Positions 10,390-20,091 of a stretch of 64,000 nucleotides of DNA are shown here, piece after piece (the stretch's first letter is position 1; each line of letters begins with the position of its first letter). The notes beneath the pieces were generated by a model that was not told the DNA's origin, did not search any database, and saw only the letters and a program-made list of their open reading frames with translations. The position numbers and the translations under genes were made by a program. The stretch spans positions 20,030,058 through 20,094,057 of the forward strand of contig CM059576.1 in the NCBI GenBank assembly GCA_030386875.1, given 5' to 3'. Source of the DNA: Morinoia aosen (lineage: Eukaryota; Arthropoda; Malacostraca; Amphipoda; Talitridae).

Positions 10390-11346
10390 AGGTGTTGTCT
10401 GGTCTATTGTTGTAGTTACCCATAGTCTTTAGTGTTTTCTTTGTGTGTTCAGTTTCCGGTACGGGCCCTAGGTCTGTTTCTCTGCGCTGATGATGAGTCT
10501 GTGCATTTGCTTTAGTTAGCCCTTAAGTTTCATTTGTATTGTATTTTAATATTCTCATAATATTTTGAATACTTAGCTGAATGGCACAAACTTCTAAAAT
10601 GTAATTTTGCGTGTTGTATTGTGTTACGCAGTAACTCATGTCTATGTACGCTATTTTCACAGGAAAATAAATGAAATCATGTTCTTTGCTGAAATGTATC
10701 TGTCTATTTAAGAGGCATTGTAACGAGATTCTGCAGTAAATAATTCACATCCTGAGGTCGAAAGAGTTTTCCTTTCTCCTTTTTGACACAGGCTTTAGTC
10801 TAATACGACACTCTCGCCTAAAAAGGGGCTTAAGGAAACCACATTGGGAGGACAAACTATTCCGCATAGTTTGTCTCACAGGAAGACGCTGTCGCAGTTC
10901 GGCACTAACAGAATTTACTTCTGTTGCCCTAACGGACTGATTACGGCGCAGACAGTTGCTCGTCTTCCTAACGATACCGCCGTAGTTCGGCATAAACAGA
11001 ATATACTTCTGTTGCCCTAGCGGACGAAATACGGCGTAGGCGGTATCCACACACACCTCACTCTAGCGGTACCACCGTAGTTCGGCACACACAGAATCTA
11101 CTTCTGTTGCCCTAGCGGACTAATTACGGCGCAGGTGGTACCCACACAAATCTCACCTAACGGTACCGCCGTAGTTCGGCACAAACAGAAACTACTTCTG
11201 TTGCCCTAGCGGACTGAATACGGCGTAGGCGGTACTCCCACGAACCTCAGGAAGGGCCGCTGCACAGAAAAGCAAGCCCCCCGGAAGAAGGTAGCTGCAA
11301 AGAAGACAGCCTCTTTTCCACGAACCCTCACGTCGACCGCACGACG
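10382..11346. mobile_element. Insertion splitting the LINE B reverse transcriptase
   Basis: About 960 bp separate RT codons ending in GPDGIHYRMLKKMH (11350 side) from codons starting PDTAIKLLLYIFNKIW (10389 side), which are adjacent in related enzymes. Both junctions carry ACAGCC on the minus strand, a possible short target duplication within a longer imperfect match. The right part is the hairpin array described separately. The left part (10.4-10.85 kb) is AT-rich with no open frame. No terminal inverted repeats could be assigned with confidence, so the class is unknown. Confidence 0.65.
10851..11236. repeat. Array of four hairpin-forming units with a leading palindrome
   Basis: Four units of about 75-90 bases share the core GTAGTTCGGCA, ACAGAA-N5-TTCTG, TTGCCCTAGCGGAC and TACGGCG. 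Each is bracketed by its own complementary arms: AGGAAGACG/CGTCTTCCT (10880-10888 with 10961-10969), GATACCGCC/GGCGGTATC (10973-10981 with 11039-11047), GGTACCACC/GGTGGTACC (11068-11076 with 11134-11142), and GTACCGCC/GGCGGTAC (11163-11170 with 11228-11235). Spacers of about 20 bases (CACACA..CTCAC) separate the last three. A perfect 10-bp palindrome, GACAAACTAT/ATAGTTTGTC, lies at 10851-10875. See findings. Confidence 0.85.
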
Positions 11347-12107
11347 TTATCGACAGGCTGTAGTATGCATTTTCTTCAACATCCGGTAGTGGATACCATC
11401 TGGTCCGGGAGCGGTATTTTTACATTTCTTCAGGGCGTTGTAAAATTCAACCATTGTAAGGGGGTCATTATAAGAGTAGGTGGAGTTTGTTGAGAAGTCC
11501 AGCTGCTGCTGCTCCTGTTGCTGTTTCAACATTGTAAAGGCAGGGGAGTAAAGTCGTCCGCTACTGACACATAAAAGCTTCGGGCCAGTGCCTCCGCCAC
11601 GCACTCCAGGTCTGAGGTGAGAACACCATTAACTTCTAGGCACGGCTGTCTATAACTGCATTTTCCCCTCATTTTATTTACTCGCTGCCATACCTTGGCC
11701 ATAGGAGTATCGCTGTTGAGAGTGGAGACGTATTTCTGCCACGATACCTTACGGGCGACGTCTTTTATAATCTGAGCTCGCGCTCTAGCCCGATTGTATG
11801 CGATCTTGTCGGCTAGTTCTTTTGTTCTTTGGTATCGCCGCAATGCGCGCTTCCTCTCAATATTGGCGGCCTGGCAGTCATTGTTCCACCACGGGACGCG
11901 GTGCACTGGGCAACCGCCTTTAGACCTTGGAATGGTACTGTTGGCAGCTTCGTGCATTGCACTCACAAAGCTATCAACCAATTCATCTACGCCATGAGCT
12001 TCATTTGGGTCCTCCATCGTCGTCAGCGCTCCAAAGTTTCTCCAGTTAGCTTTTTTGAAGTTAAACCTTGGTTCTATCAGCATCTGCTGGTTTTGGACCG
12101 AGTGCAT
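11347..12107 (-). pseudogene. LINE B linker and reverse transcriptase N-terminal part, frameshifted
   Basis: Connects the endonuclease to the RT fingers. It reads through FNFKKANWRNFGALT, VPWWNNDCQAANIERKRALR (a tryptophan-rich signature common to LINE linkers), KVWQRVNKMRGKC and ALARSFYVSVADDF, and then in another frame MVEFYNALKKCKNTAPGPDG, the start of the RT domain (motif 0/1). Frame changes occur at the join with the endonuclease (about 12085) and near 11570. It is truncated at 11347 by the inserted block. Confidence 0.8.
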
Positions 12108-12745
12108 AAGACGGGGTAATGATCACTACCATGTGCATCGCTACTCACGGACCACTGGAATTCGGAAAGGATGTCGGAAGTGCAAAGACGCAGGTCGATG
12201 GCGGAAGAAGTCCCAGTCTGCACGTGAAAATGCGTGGGGGCTCCGGTGTTCAGAAGACATAAATCAGAAGCGACGATGAAGTCCTCCACAATTTCACTGC
12301 GACGATCGCTCCGGACGTTTCCCCAAAGTATGTGCTTGGCATTGACGTCTCCCAGGATCAAGGCCGGCCTCGCGAGTTGATTGCTCAAGAGGCTGAGATC
12401 TTGCAAGGCTAAGGGTTCGCCTGGTGGTATGTAGATGTTACATACTGTTATCATACGTTTCCCAATGTAGACACGGAAGGAGATAGCCTGCAGCCTGGTG
12501 TTGACCGCAATTCTACTGTAGCCAACGTCTCTCCGCACAAGCACCGCCAGTCCCGTTCCAGGTACCGGGTTGGGCACTGGGGAGAACAACTCTATATTAT
12601 AGTTGCTTGGAGGCCTTGGGGTAACGTTCCCTAGCAGTGTTTCCTGCAGACAAACACAACTGGGCTGGTGCTCTTCCAGAAGTGTTCTCAAGTCTCCATA
12701 ATTCCGTCTGTAGCCACGTATATTCCATTGTAAGAAGGTGTTCAT
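12077..12745 (-). pseudogene. LINE B EEP endonuclease domain
   Basis: A complete apurinic-like endonuclease domain of about 220 residues, starting at the ATG at 12745. Active-site positions are intact: QWNIRG (Asn), CLQETLLG (Glu), LILGDVNAKH (Asp/Asn), SAIDLRL (Asp) and GSDHYPVL (Asp-His). It would nick chromosomal DNA to prime reverse transcription. The frame ends in a premature TGA just after SDHYPVLC, and the following linker is in another frame. The domain itself is uninterrupted. Confidence 0.87.
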
Positions 12746-12783
12746 TTTTTGTCAATTTTAGATGTTATATACGTAGGACTCTT

Positions 12784-12808
12784 TTATATATATATATATA
12801 TATATATA
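12784..12808. repeat. (TA)n microsatellite
   Basis: Uninterrupted alternating TA run of about 24 bases immediately outside the 5' edge of LINE B. Confidence 0.9.
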
Positions 12809-13039
12809 AAATAAGTAGAATTTTTCGTATAAAAATATCTAAAAGTGTGAACAAATCCTTGAAACAAATGTGTATGTATAACATGAAATTACCATTTGAA
12901 CATCAATATTTGAATGTATACACACTACCATCAATGAAAAATTTAAAAACAACTTTAATGAGTAGTATAATACGGAGTTTTTATTATTGACTTGCATCTT
13001 TAACACAGATCAAAGATCTGAATCCAACTCTGCCTTCTG

Positions 13040-13303
13040 ATGCTTGAACTTGACTTGGATTAATTGTAACTTGACTTGAATTAACTTGAACTTGACTTGA
13101 ATTAACTTGAACTTGACTTGAATTAACTTGAACTTGACTTGAATTAACTTGAACTTGACTTGAATTAATTTGAACTTGACTTGAATTAATTTGAACTTGA
13201 CGCAGATTAATTTGAACTTAACTTGGATTAAGTTGAACTTGACTTGGATTAAGTTGAACTTGACTTGGATTGAGTTGAACTTGACTTGGAGTAATTTGAA
13301 GTG
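13040..13303 (-). repeat. 21-bp minisatellite at the 3' end of gene A
   Basis: About twelve units of the CAAGTCAAGTTCAANTTAAT type with a 21-base period, so it stays open in every frame of one strand. In the frame of the preceding fingers the first units read QVQLNPS repeated; later indels move it to QVKFKLI. It is the same repeat as the relic at 5.8 kb. Confidence 0.85.
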
Positions 13304-14103
13304 GAAAAGGTGTAGATGTGTAGGAAGGAAACGCATTAGAGCAATAATGCTTGTTGGCTATGTGTTTTTTAACTTTATCCTTTCGAGAAGAAGAATATTC
13401 ACATACCTCACATTTGAACAGCTAACCTTCACCATGTTTGCTGGCTCGGTGTACTTCAAGATTATCCTTATGAGCATTGGAATAGTCACAGAACTCACAC
13501 TTGAACAGCTGACCTTCACCATGTTTGCCCACCATGTGTATTTTAAAATTTTTCTTATGGGCTGAGGAATAGTCACATGATTCACACTTGAACAGCTGTC
13601 CTCAACCATGTTTGCAGGCCAAGTGTATTTTAATACTATATCTATGAGCAGAGGAATAGTCACAGAACTCACACTTGAACAGATGACCTTCACCATGTTT
13701 GCTGGCTAGATGTAGTTTAACATTACGCATTCTAGAAGAGGTATATTCACATAATTCGCACTTGAACAGCTGACCTTTACCATGTTTGATGGCTAGAAGT
13801 AGTTTAACATTACGCATTTTAGAAGAGGTATATTCACATGATTCACACTCGAACAGCTGTCCTCTACCATTTTTGCAGGCCAAGTGTAGTTTAATACTAC
13901 TTTACGAGCAGAGGAATAGTCACACAACTCGCATTTCAACAGCTGACCTTCACCATGTTTATGGGCTCGGTGTTGTTCGACGTTCCTCTTCCGGGCATTG
14001 GAATAGTCACATAATTCACACTTAAACTGCTGACCTCTACCATGTTTGCTGGCTAGATGTTGTTTAACGCTATGCAGATGAGCAGAGAATATTCACATAT
14101 TTC
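13304..14103 (-). pseudogene. Gene A, decayed C-terminal finger block
   Basis: About eight or nine further C2H2 fingers follow the point where gene A goes out of frame. A one-base loss near 14086 (GCAGAGAATATT versus GCAGAGGAATATT in the sister copy) ends the upstream reading. A second one-base loss near 13898 shifts it again. In the last frame there is a TGA replacing an Arg codon near 13604 and a TAG replacing a Gln codon near 13425. Fingers are still recognisable (CELCEYTSSRMRNVKLHLASKH, CEFCDYSSAHRYSIKIHLACKH, CEFCDYSNAHKDNLEVH). One has lost its first zinc-binding His (VKLLLAIKH). The block ends with FPSYTSTPFPLQ and the 21-bp minisatellite. Confidence 0.8.
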
Positions 14104-14979
14104 ACACTTGAACAGCTGACCTTCACCATGTTTGCCAGCTAGGTGTAGTTTAATACTCTCTTTACGAGCAGAGGAATAGTCACACAACTCACACTTCAAC
14201 AGCTGCCCTTCACCATGTTTACGGGCTCGGTGTTGTTCGACGTTCCTCTTCCGGGCATTGGAATAGTCACATAATTCACACTTAAACTGCTGACCTCTAC
14301 CATGTTTGCTGGCTAGATGTTGTTCAACACTATGCATATGAGCAGAGGAATATTCACATATTTCACACTTGAACACCTGACCTTCACTATGTTTGCAGGC
14401 AAAGTGCATTTTAACACTATTCTTATAGGCTGAGGAAAAGTCACATGATTCACACTTAAACTGCTGACCTTCACCATGTTCGAAGGCCAAGTGCCTTTTA
14501 ACATTATTCTTATAGGCTGAGGAATAGTCACATAACTCACACCTGAACAGCTGACCTATACCATGTTTGCTAGCTAGGTGTATTTTGACACTACTCTTAC
14601 GAGTAGAAAAATAGCGACACATCTCACACTCGTAGCGACATCCCAATTTATGCTTGACACGAAGGTGCAGCTTCATTAGTTCCCTCCTACCAGTGGAGTA
14701 ATCACAATGTTCACACAGTAAGGGCCGTGACACGAGTCTGTCAGGAGGCGCGGCCTCAACACCACTGCCGCTACACGACACGTCAGATGGTAGTGAGTCA
14801 GCGCTCCCTTGAGATGCTCCTCCAGCTGGTCCCTGATCAATAGCACTTGTGTTGCACGCACCAGAGCTGCCTTTCCTCAACTCATCCTCTGCTTCTGCGT
14901 GCCCTGAACGTGCCTCAGTGCAGTCATCCTGTACTTCACTTTTGAAAGTAACTGCACGAGAGCCCAAACTTGAACTGGC
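14053..14979 (-). CDS. Gene A exon 3: C2H2 zinc-finger protein, seven fingers
   Basis: Main DNA-binding exon of a poly-zinc-finger protein, presumably nuclear. It begins after a good acceptor (TTTCCTCACAG) at 14979 in phase 0, matching the phase of exon 2. It opens with an acidic, low-complexity stretch of about 90 residues, then seven C2H2 fingers starting CEHCDYSTGRRELMKLHLRVKH and CEMCRYFSTRKSSVKIHLASKH. The fingers have tight KHGEGQ(L/Q)FKCE linkers and the C-D/E-Y-S core that replaces the classic F. The linkers lack TGEKP, so this is an insect lineage type rather than a KRAB or Kruppel type. An eighth finger is cut by a one-base loss, and a stop follows at 14053. Joined to exons 1 and 2 the predicted protein has 386 residues. 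Whether the truncated product is functional is unknown. No target gene can be inferred. Confidence 0.8.
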   Translation of the reverse strand, partial: ASSSLGSRAVTFKSEVQDDCTEARSGHAEAEDELRKGSSGACNTSAIDQGPAGGASQGSADSLPSDVSCSGSGVEAAPPDRLVSRPLLCEHCDYSTGRRELMKLHLRVKHKLGCRYECEMCRYFSTRKSSVKIHLASKHGIGQLFRCELCDYSSAYKNNVKRHLAFEHGEGQQFKCESCDFSSAYKNSVKMHFACKHSEGQVFKCEICEYSSAHMHSVEQHLASKHGRGQQFKCELCDYSNARKRNVEQHRARKHGEGQLLKCELCDYSSARKESIKLHLAGKHGEGQLFKCEICEYSLLICIALNNI

Positions 14980-16049
14980 CTGTGAGGAAATTTTTCCAAT
15001 TATTATTGTACAAAGTTCGTTAAAAATAACAGCATTATAATCAATTTGGAAATAAAATCAACTACTTTGTGTACCCATGTACTTATGAAACAAGGTTTTG
15101 CACTTGAGCATCAATGATAATCTTATTCTTAACCAAATGCATTCCGGTTTTAATAATAAAATACAATGAAAATATATAAATAATAATACAGGAAGCAAAA
15201 ATAACGATAGCATCAGCAAAATTTGATAATTAAACAAGTTCCCTGTACACTGCCTTTAAATACTTCAATACCTAATAAAAAAAATGAAATACTCAATGCT
15301 CCTTTAATTGAAGCACTTTTTTGAAGAAGTAAACATGAAAATTTTACTACATGCAAGTGCGCTCGTCATTACCATAATACTTTGAATCATTTTTCCATGA
15401 AATTTTCCAATTAAGGTTTTTTTCTTGAAAATAAACGACTAACATAGTTTTTTTTATATTTAAAGGCAACAACAATTGTATAAAGGCTATTATTCTTGAA
15501 TGAAAACAGTGTATGAAACGATTTCTTACACAAGCAATACAAACAAGAAATTATTCATTTGTTGGTCTCACACATCGCAAGAAAAACGGATACAAATTGA
15601 AAATCTCATGTAATTTATGCGGTTTCAAGTGTGCAAGACTTCAACACGGACATATTTTTATCAAAAACTTAGTAGCAAATATTTGAAGAAGTTGAATATT
15701 TAAAATAAAACTACAAAAGATCTTAAAACAATCACCCGAGTGAAACAGTTTAAATGCGTCATTTATGCCATTCACTGAGGCACAACGCAATCACGAAAGG
15801 GCTTCCCGACACTGGGGATACAAGAAGCATGCTGAAAATAATTCTGTAACTATTAATGAAGGCATCATAACTTATTCAAAACAAACTGTGGTAGAAGGGG
15901 AATAAAATGGATCGCATGGAGAATTATAAAACCAGACCCAATGAAACCATAAAAACTGTCTGGGAGCCTTAGCAACCGTCATAAAATGAAAAAGCAAGAA
16001 AAGCTACTTAAATAATTCAATCATTGAAAGTTCGAATAAAATCTAATTT

Positions 16050-16082
16050 CAAACGTTTCGGCAACAGGCCATCATCAGTGGA
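16050..16082 (-). ncRNA. Hammerhead ribozyme-like core (Penelope/retrozyme type), probably a relic
   Basis: On the minus strand the sequence reads CTGATGA, then GGC-CTGTT-GCC (a 3-bp stem with a 5-base loop), then GAAACG. This is the conserved catalytic core layout of hammerhead ribozymes, which are common in the terminal repeats of Penelope-like elements. I cannot find a convincing stem III with a cleavage site or a matching stem I strand, so the motif is probably incomplete. Confidence 0.4.
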
Positions 16083-16499
16083 AAGAATTCTGAAAATTAT
16101 AAAGCAAAAATAGGCTATTTTAGAATGACAAATCTGAAAACAATTTATGGAATTGAATAAATGTGATTATCTATTTACTACGGCTAAAGGAAATTAAATA
16201 AGAGCGTTGTTTAAAACCGGCTCAAGTTTATAAATGTAAAAGGACTCTAGAATGGGCATAAGTGTATGAAACTGTGGTTTTGCTAAGACCGAAAATTGAT
16301 TAATGGTGATTACGTTATCGCATTTGTCAGAATGTTCTCAAACGGCGGAAAATGGGGGCTTTCACAAAACTGAACCTGTTTGAAGCTCCTACCAGAATGC
16401 TTGCAAACTTAAGTCCAAAGAGTACGAGATGTACAGCCGATGTATTCTAATGCACAACATGCACAACTTAACTGATTGACTAAAGTAGCTTTTATTCCG

Positions 16500-16610
16500 G
16501 CAAGAGGAATGCTAGCAAAGAGTGTGAGCAAGGAGTGCACGCAAGGAGTGCATGTAAGGATTGCAAACAAGGAGTGTTAGCAAGGAGTGTAAGAAACCAA
16601 TTTTAATCAT
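16500..16610 (+). repeat. Loose tandem of AAGGAGTG phrases
   Basis: Five or six imperfect copies of a 15-20 base phrase containing GCAAGGAGTG within gene A intron 2. Confidence 0.5.
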
Positions 16611-16708
16611 TCAATAGAGGAGTAAACAACCAATGGAAAGCATTAAAGAGGAGAGTAAGCTTCCAATTTGAAGCACTCAAGAAGAGAGAAAGCAACTACT
16701 TATAGCAC

Positions 16709-16830
16709 CTGGGGCTGCTGATGCCAATCAATGGGCTCGTCCTTCACAATAACGGCCTCCAGCTCAGCGTCAGGCACTTCACTTGTGATGCAAATTTCTC
16801 CTAGATGGCTCCCAGAGCTTGAACCGTCAC
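16709..16830 (-). CDS. Gene A exon 2: acidic linker with KDEPIDW motif
   Basis: A 122-base exon predicted from the acceptor TTGCAG at 16831-16836 and the donor CAG|GTGC at 16708-16707. It is read in the only frame continuing exon 1 (G|GT codon split, phase 1) and ends in phase 0. It encodes 40 residues including SHLGEICITSEVPDAELEAV followed by IVKDEPIDW. K-x-E-P motifs of this kind (KDEP, KNEP) sit just before the zinc-finger exon in many insect poly-finger genes and could be sumoylation sites. That is family knowledge, not seen here directly. If the donor were not used, the frame would stop two codons later. Confidence 0.72.
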
Positions 16831-17803
16831 CTGCAAGTGACACAAGCTAATAGAGAAAAATCACATCTGAGATAATAAATTCAGTAACAGATTCTTAATA
16901 TAAATGAAAACAATATTCTTTGCTTTCAACCCATGAAAAACTGGAAAAATTTGTAGGTTTTGAAAATAAATCTAGTTATACTTATTCTAGCTGTTTTTGG
17001 AAAATAATTTTCAATTAAATTGTTAATATCTAAAAACACTGAGGATCTAAATGAACTAAATCAATATTTAACTTAACATATAAATTCAAATGATATAAGA
17101 TGTGAGAAACCAAATCTTCAGAATTAATAGAGCTTGCAATTCACAAAAACTGACCAGTCCATCGAGAATTGGCCTAAAAATGTTTACTTTGCTCTTTTGC
17201 AACTTTTGAATGAGATTATAAAAATTTGAATAAAAAGAATGAACATTGCGGGAGGAAGTTTCACAATGAATACCAAGACTAAAACTCAACACAACTTCTC
17301 ATACCACTGAACACGGAAATCCTCATGTTCATCAGAACTAAGCTGAACATTTTGGTCACAATTCTAGGGTTCTTGAAATAACATAGAACGAATGAATGTA
17401 TATTACAGTCAAATTTTATCACAGAAATGCAATGTAACACTCTAGTTTGATAACCAATATCGCATTTTTTGAAAAGTTTTTAAATACATAACATAACACT
17501 CAAAGCATGGTTCAACAGATGATTATAAGTATCAGTAAGATAAGATTTACCCTGAGAGTACTCCCTATTAAAGTCTGTGGTGTGAACGGTCAGGTTGTAG
17601 GCACTAAAAATTGTGCCATGAAAAGGAATAATAAATGAGGTACTTCAATGAACTACCCTGCAAAGAGATATAAACGCAGTATTGCACTTTCAATTATTCA
17701 CACTAAGTCTCCACGCACGACTGAGTATGCCAAAATGTAGGCAAAATGACAGCATAAAACCTAAAACAAGAAGTTACTGATGATATTGAGAATATTTAAA
17801 CTA

Positions 17804-18584
17804 AAGGGTATTTCAATAGCTTTGACCAATTCTAAAAATGAATTATATTCAAGTGTTAAATGATTTTTTTCCATTTCTGTAAGGTTCTACAACTTCAGTC
17901 TTTGGCAATTTCAACCATAGAAAAAGTAGCAATCGAATGTGTTGAAGTGGCTGAAGCCTATTACGAAAATGGACATTGAAATAAAAAAGAATTTCCGCAC
18001 TTTCGCAATTTTTTGGTAAACATAAGCGACCAAGCAAGGGTGCAATTGGGTAACTTTTATGGCCCAAATTGAATGTTCTAGACATTGAAGATTTGTGGTT
18101 ACAACAGGACGGCACCACATGTGACACAGCCAATGCAATAATGGCTTTACTGAATGAGAAGTTCCATGTTGCATTATCTCTAGAAATTGCAAAGTCAATT
18201 GGCCACTCTGATCGTGTGACTTGAGGCTGTAGATTTCTTCCTTTGGGGTTATCTCGAACGTAAGGTGTATGCCAACAAGCCAACAACAGTTCAACAGCTG
18301 AAGGATGAAATCATAAGACATTTTGGTCAGATCGAGAACCAACTATGCAGAGAAGTCATCAAACATTTTTACCATCTAGTAGCGGTGTGCCGCCAAAGCC
18401 TTGGCGGACATTTGGGAGAAATCATCTTTCACACATAATTGCCATAAAATACATAACATGATTCAATAGAAAATTTAATAAATTTTCACCAATAGGACTA
18501 CTACTACCTATTATCTATCTACTGCTAACTACGATTTTAGTTTTATCTACTGCTAACTACGATCCGGCTTAATGAAACACCCTT
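17804..18584 (+). mobile_element. Internally deleted mariner-like element
   Basis: Ends AAGGGTATTTCAATAG and, inverted, AAGGGTGTTTCATTAAG face each other next to TA dinucleotides (17802-17803 and 18585-18586), the mariner target duplication. The interior encodes the C-terminal half of a transposase on the plus strand in shifting frames: LWLQQDGTTCDTANAIMALL (second catalytic Asp in QQDG), then VYANKPTTVQQLKDEIIRHF and VAVCRQSLGGH. The N-terminal half is missing and the third catalytic region is broken by a frameshift. At 781 bp it is well short of a standard 1.3-kb element. It lies antisense in gene A intron 1. Confidence 0.72.
18518..18562 (+). repeat. Short direct repeat
   Basis: ATCTACTGCTAACTACGAT occurs twice, 26 bases apart, inside the right end of the mariner-derived element. 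Confidence 0.85.
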
Positions 18585-19022
18585 TAATTGTGTCTAGTGT
18601 TGCTCCATCTCTACTCACTGCTTGGGATTTTGAATTTATCAATGCACCTAAAATTCACAAAACGTACGTACTAATCGCATTATGTTCAAACTTTGTTTCA
18701 ATCATTAATAGGATTTGAGAAATTCTACTAAAATCAGGATTGGTAACAGATCCTATGTCAAAATAATGATTAAGGAATTTTTAATGAGCAATTTTATTTT
18801 TCTTTTCAACACGAACCTTCGGACACAAAATCTTACAATTTATTATCCTTTGCTAATAGGTTACATTTCGAATTTTCATAGCAGCCAGGTCTGGTTTTTA
18901 ACCCAGAAGGGAGAGCTTTCATCTTAAAACCATTTTTGTTCAATTCCACACAATCGAGGCTCAGTTTTCTACCATGATATCAACTGTCTTTGTTTAATGC
19001 CTCAACCAAAATCAAGTCTCAC

Positions 19023-19134
19023 CTTGCACCCTGTCCTCTGCTGCAGCTTCCTGCTTGATGAAATCCTGCCTGCAACACAGCCTCTCCACTTCAGCATCCG
19101 TCAGCTTGTGCACCATAACCACTATGCTCTCCAT
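19023..19134 (-). CDS. Gene A exon 1: start of zinc-finger protein
   Basis: First coding exon, 37 codons plus one base, from the ATG at 19134 to the donor CAAG|GTGAG. It encodes VVMVHKLTDAEVERLCCRQ followed by a lysine/glutamate-rich end. The module aligns with gene B (VVLHSLTPSEVARLCREW) in spacing and intron phase, which supports both gene models. In-frame sequence just upstream contains TAA, and an acceptor-like GCTCAG lies at about 19150. The ATG is therefore probably the true start, with 5' UTR exons further upstream. The function of the module is unknown; I know it only as a leader of paralogous finger genes. Confidence 0.72.
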
Positions 19135-19149
19135 GCTGGGTGTTTAGGT

Positions 19150-20091
19150 ACCTGAGCAATGGGCAATAGAATGCTAGTTTGCTCTGATATTTGTTACAAA
19201 AAATACTAAAGCTACATCCAACAAAACCATCAAAATATAACACTGTCCTTCCATCACTCCAGAAAATATGTGGGCTGATCATTTCAATGATGCAATCTCT
19301 GTATATAAAATGAAGTGGACAATTTGAATTCATTTATTTAATGAATAAAGTAATTTTTGCCCATGTGTTATAGGATGAACAATTCAAAGCTTCTTTTTCG
19401 GAGAAACATGCAGTCAAAACAATTTTTTCATTAAAATGCAACCTATTTTTTTACCCTTCAAATTTTTCAATGAAAAATACCCTATAAAATTACTTTGTGA
19501 GTTAATTCTTTGTTGTTTATGGTCTGGTGGTTTTATAACAATCGGCTATTAAAAGAAGAGATTCAAGATTGGGTCTCTCATGATGAATCAATTTTGAGTA
19601 ATTAACATAGATCACAGGTTTATATTCTACTTAAACATCACAAGATGTAGAAGTTACAGTTTTCATTAGGGTCTCTTAACTCTATTCATTCCCCTCACTT
19701 GTTTTGTTGATGGGAAAGAACGCTTCAGTTAATATTCTGCCAGGATCAAATATCTCTCATTGGTGGAGCATAAACAAGGCAGAAGTAAACATCCTGATTT
19801 AATTTTTGAATGCTATCTGCTTATCATCAACAGGTTTCAAAAAATGATTGATATGTGATATCGTCAGTACCTATATCATGAGAATAAGTAAAGAATGGTA
19901 GATGCAATCATTCTGTCATAATTAGATAAGGGCCTTGAGAACTGGCATAGTAAATTCAAACATAGCAATTATGTTAGAAGCAATAAATCAGACTTGCTCA
20001 TTAATTGACACGTGCAATCAAGAATGAAATGAATGAATAATGCAAGCAAGCCAAGATCAATGCTCTAGAAAAAAATATATCTACACACATG
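19150..20091. other. No gene seen
   Basis: AT-rich DNA upstream of gene A exon 1. It may hold the promoter or 5' UTR exons, but no site could be defined from sequence alone. Confidence 0.4.

Larger units (their letters stand above)
7870..12745 (-). mobile_element. Non-LTR retrotransposon B (I-like: EN, RT, RNase H), degenerate and interrupted
   Basis: A nearly full-length ORF2 of a LINE on the minus strand, with domains in the order endonuclease (12.7-12.1 kb), linker, reverse transcriptase (11.6-9.6 kb, with an inserted block at 10.39-11.35 kb), thumb (9.57-8.9 kb) and RNase H (8.9-8.06 kb), then a 3' UTR of about 190 bp. EN+RT+RNase H in one ORF points to the I group of clades. ORF1 is absent at the 5' side, so the copy is 5'-truncated at the start of ORF2. 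The endonuclease is clearly of the same family as LINE A at the window start. It carries at least four frameshifts and one nonsense codon and is dead. Confidence 0.85.
14980..16708 (-). other. Gene A intron 2
   Basis: An AT-rich intron bounded by CAG|GTGC and CACAG|GCC, with no coding segment. It holds a hammerhead-like motif at 16.05 kb, and near 16500-16600 a loose tandem of AAGGAGTG(C/T) phrases. Confidence 0.65.
16831..19022 (-). other. Gene A intron 1
   Basis: An AT-rich intron of about 2.2 kb with donor CAAG|GTGAG and acceptor TTGCAG|GTGAC. It contains a mariner-derived element on the opposite strand (17.80-18.58 kb) and nothing else recognisable. Confidence 0.65.

Noticed and set aside
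17849..18342. Two minus-strand frames of about 145 codons
   Set aside because: Antisense shadows of the mariner-derived transposase fragment read on the plus strand.
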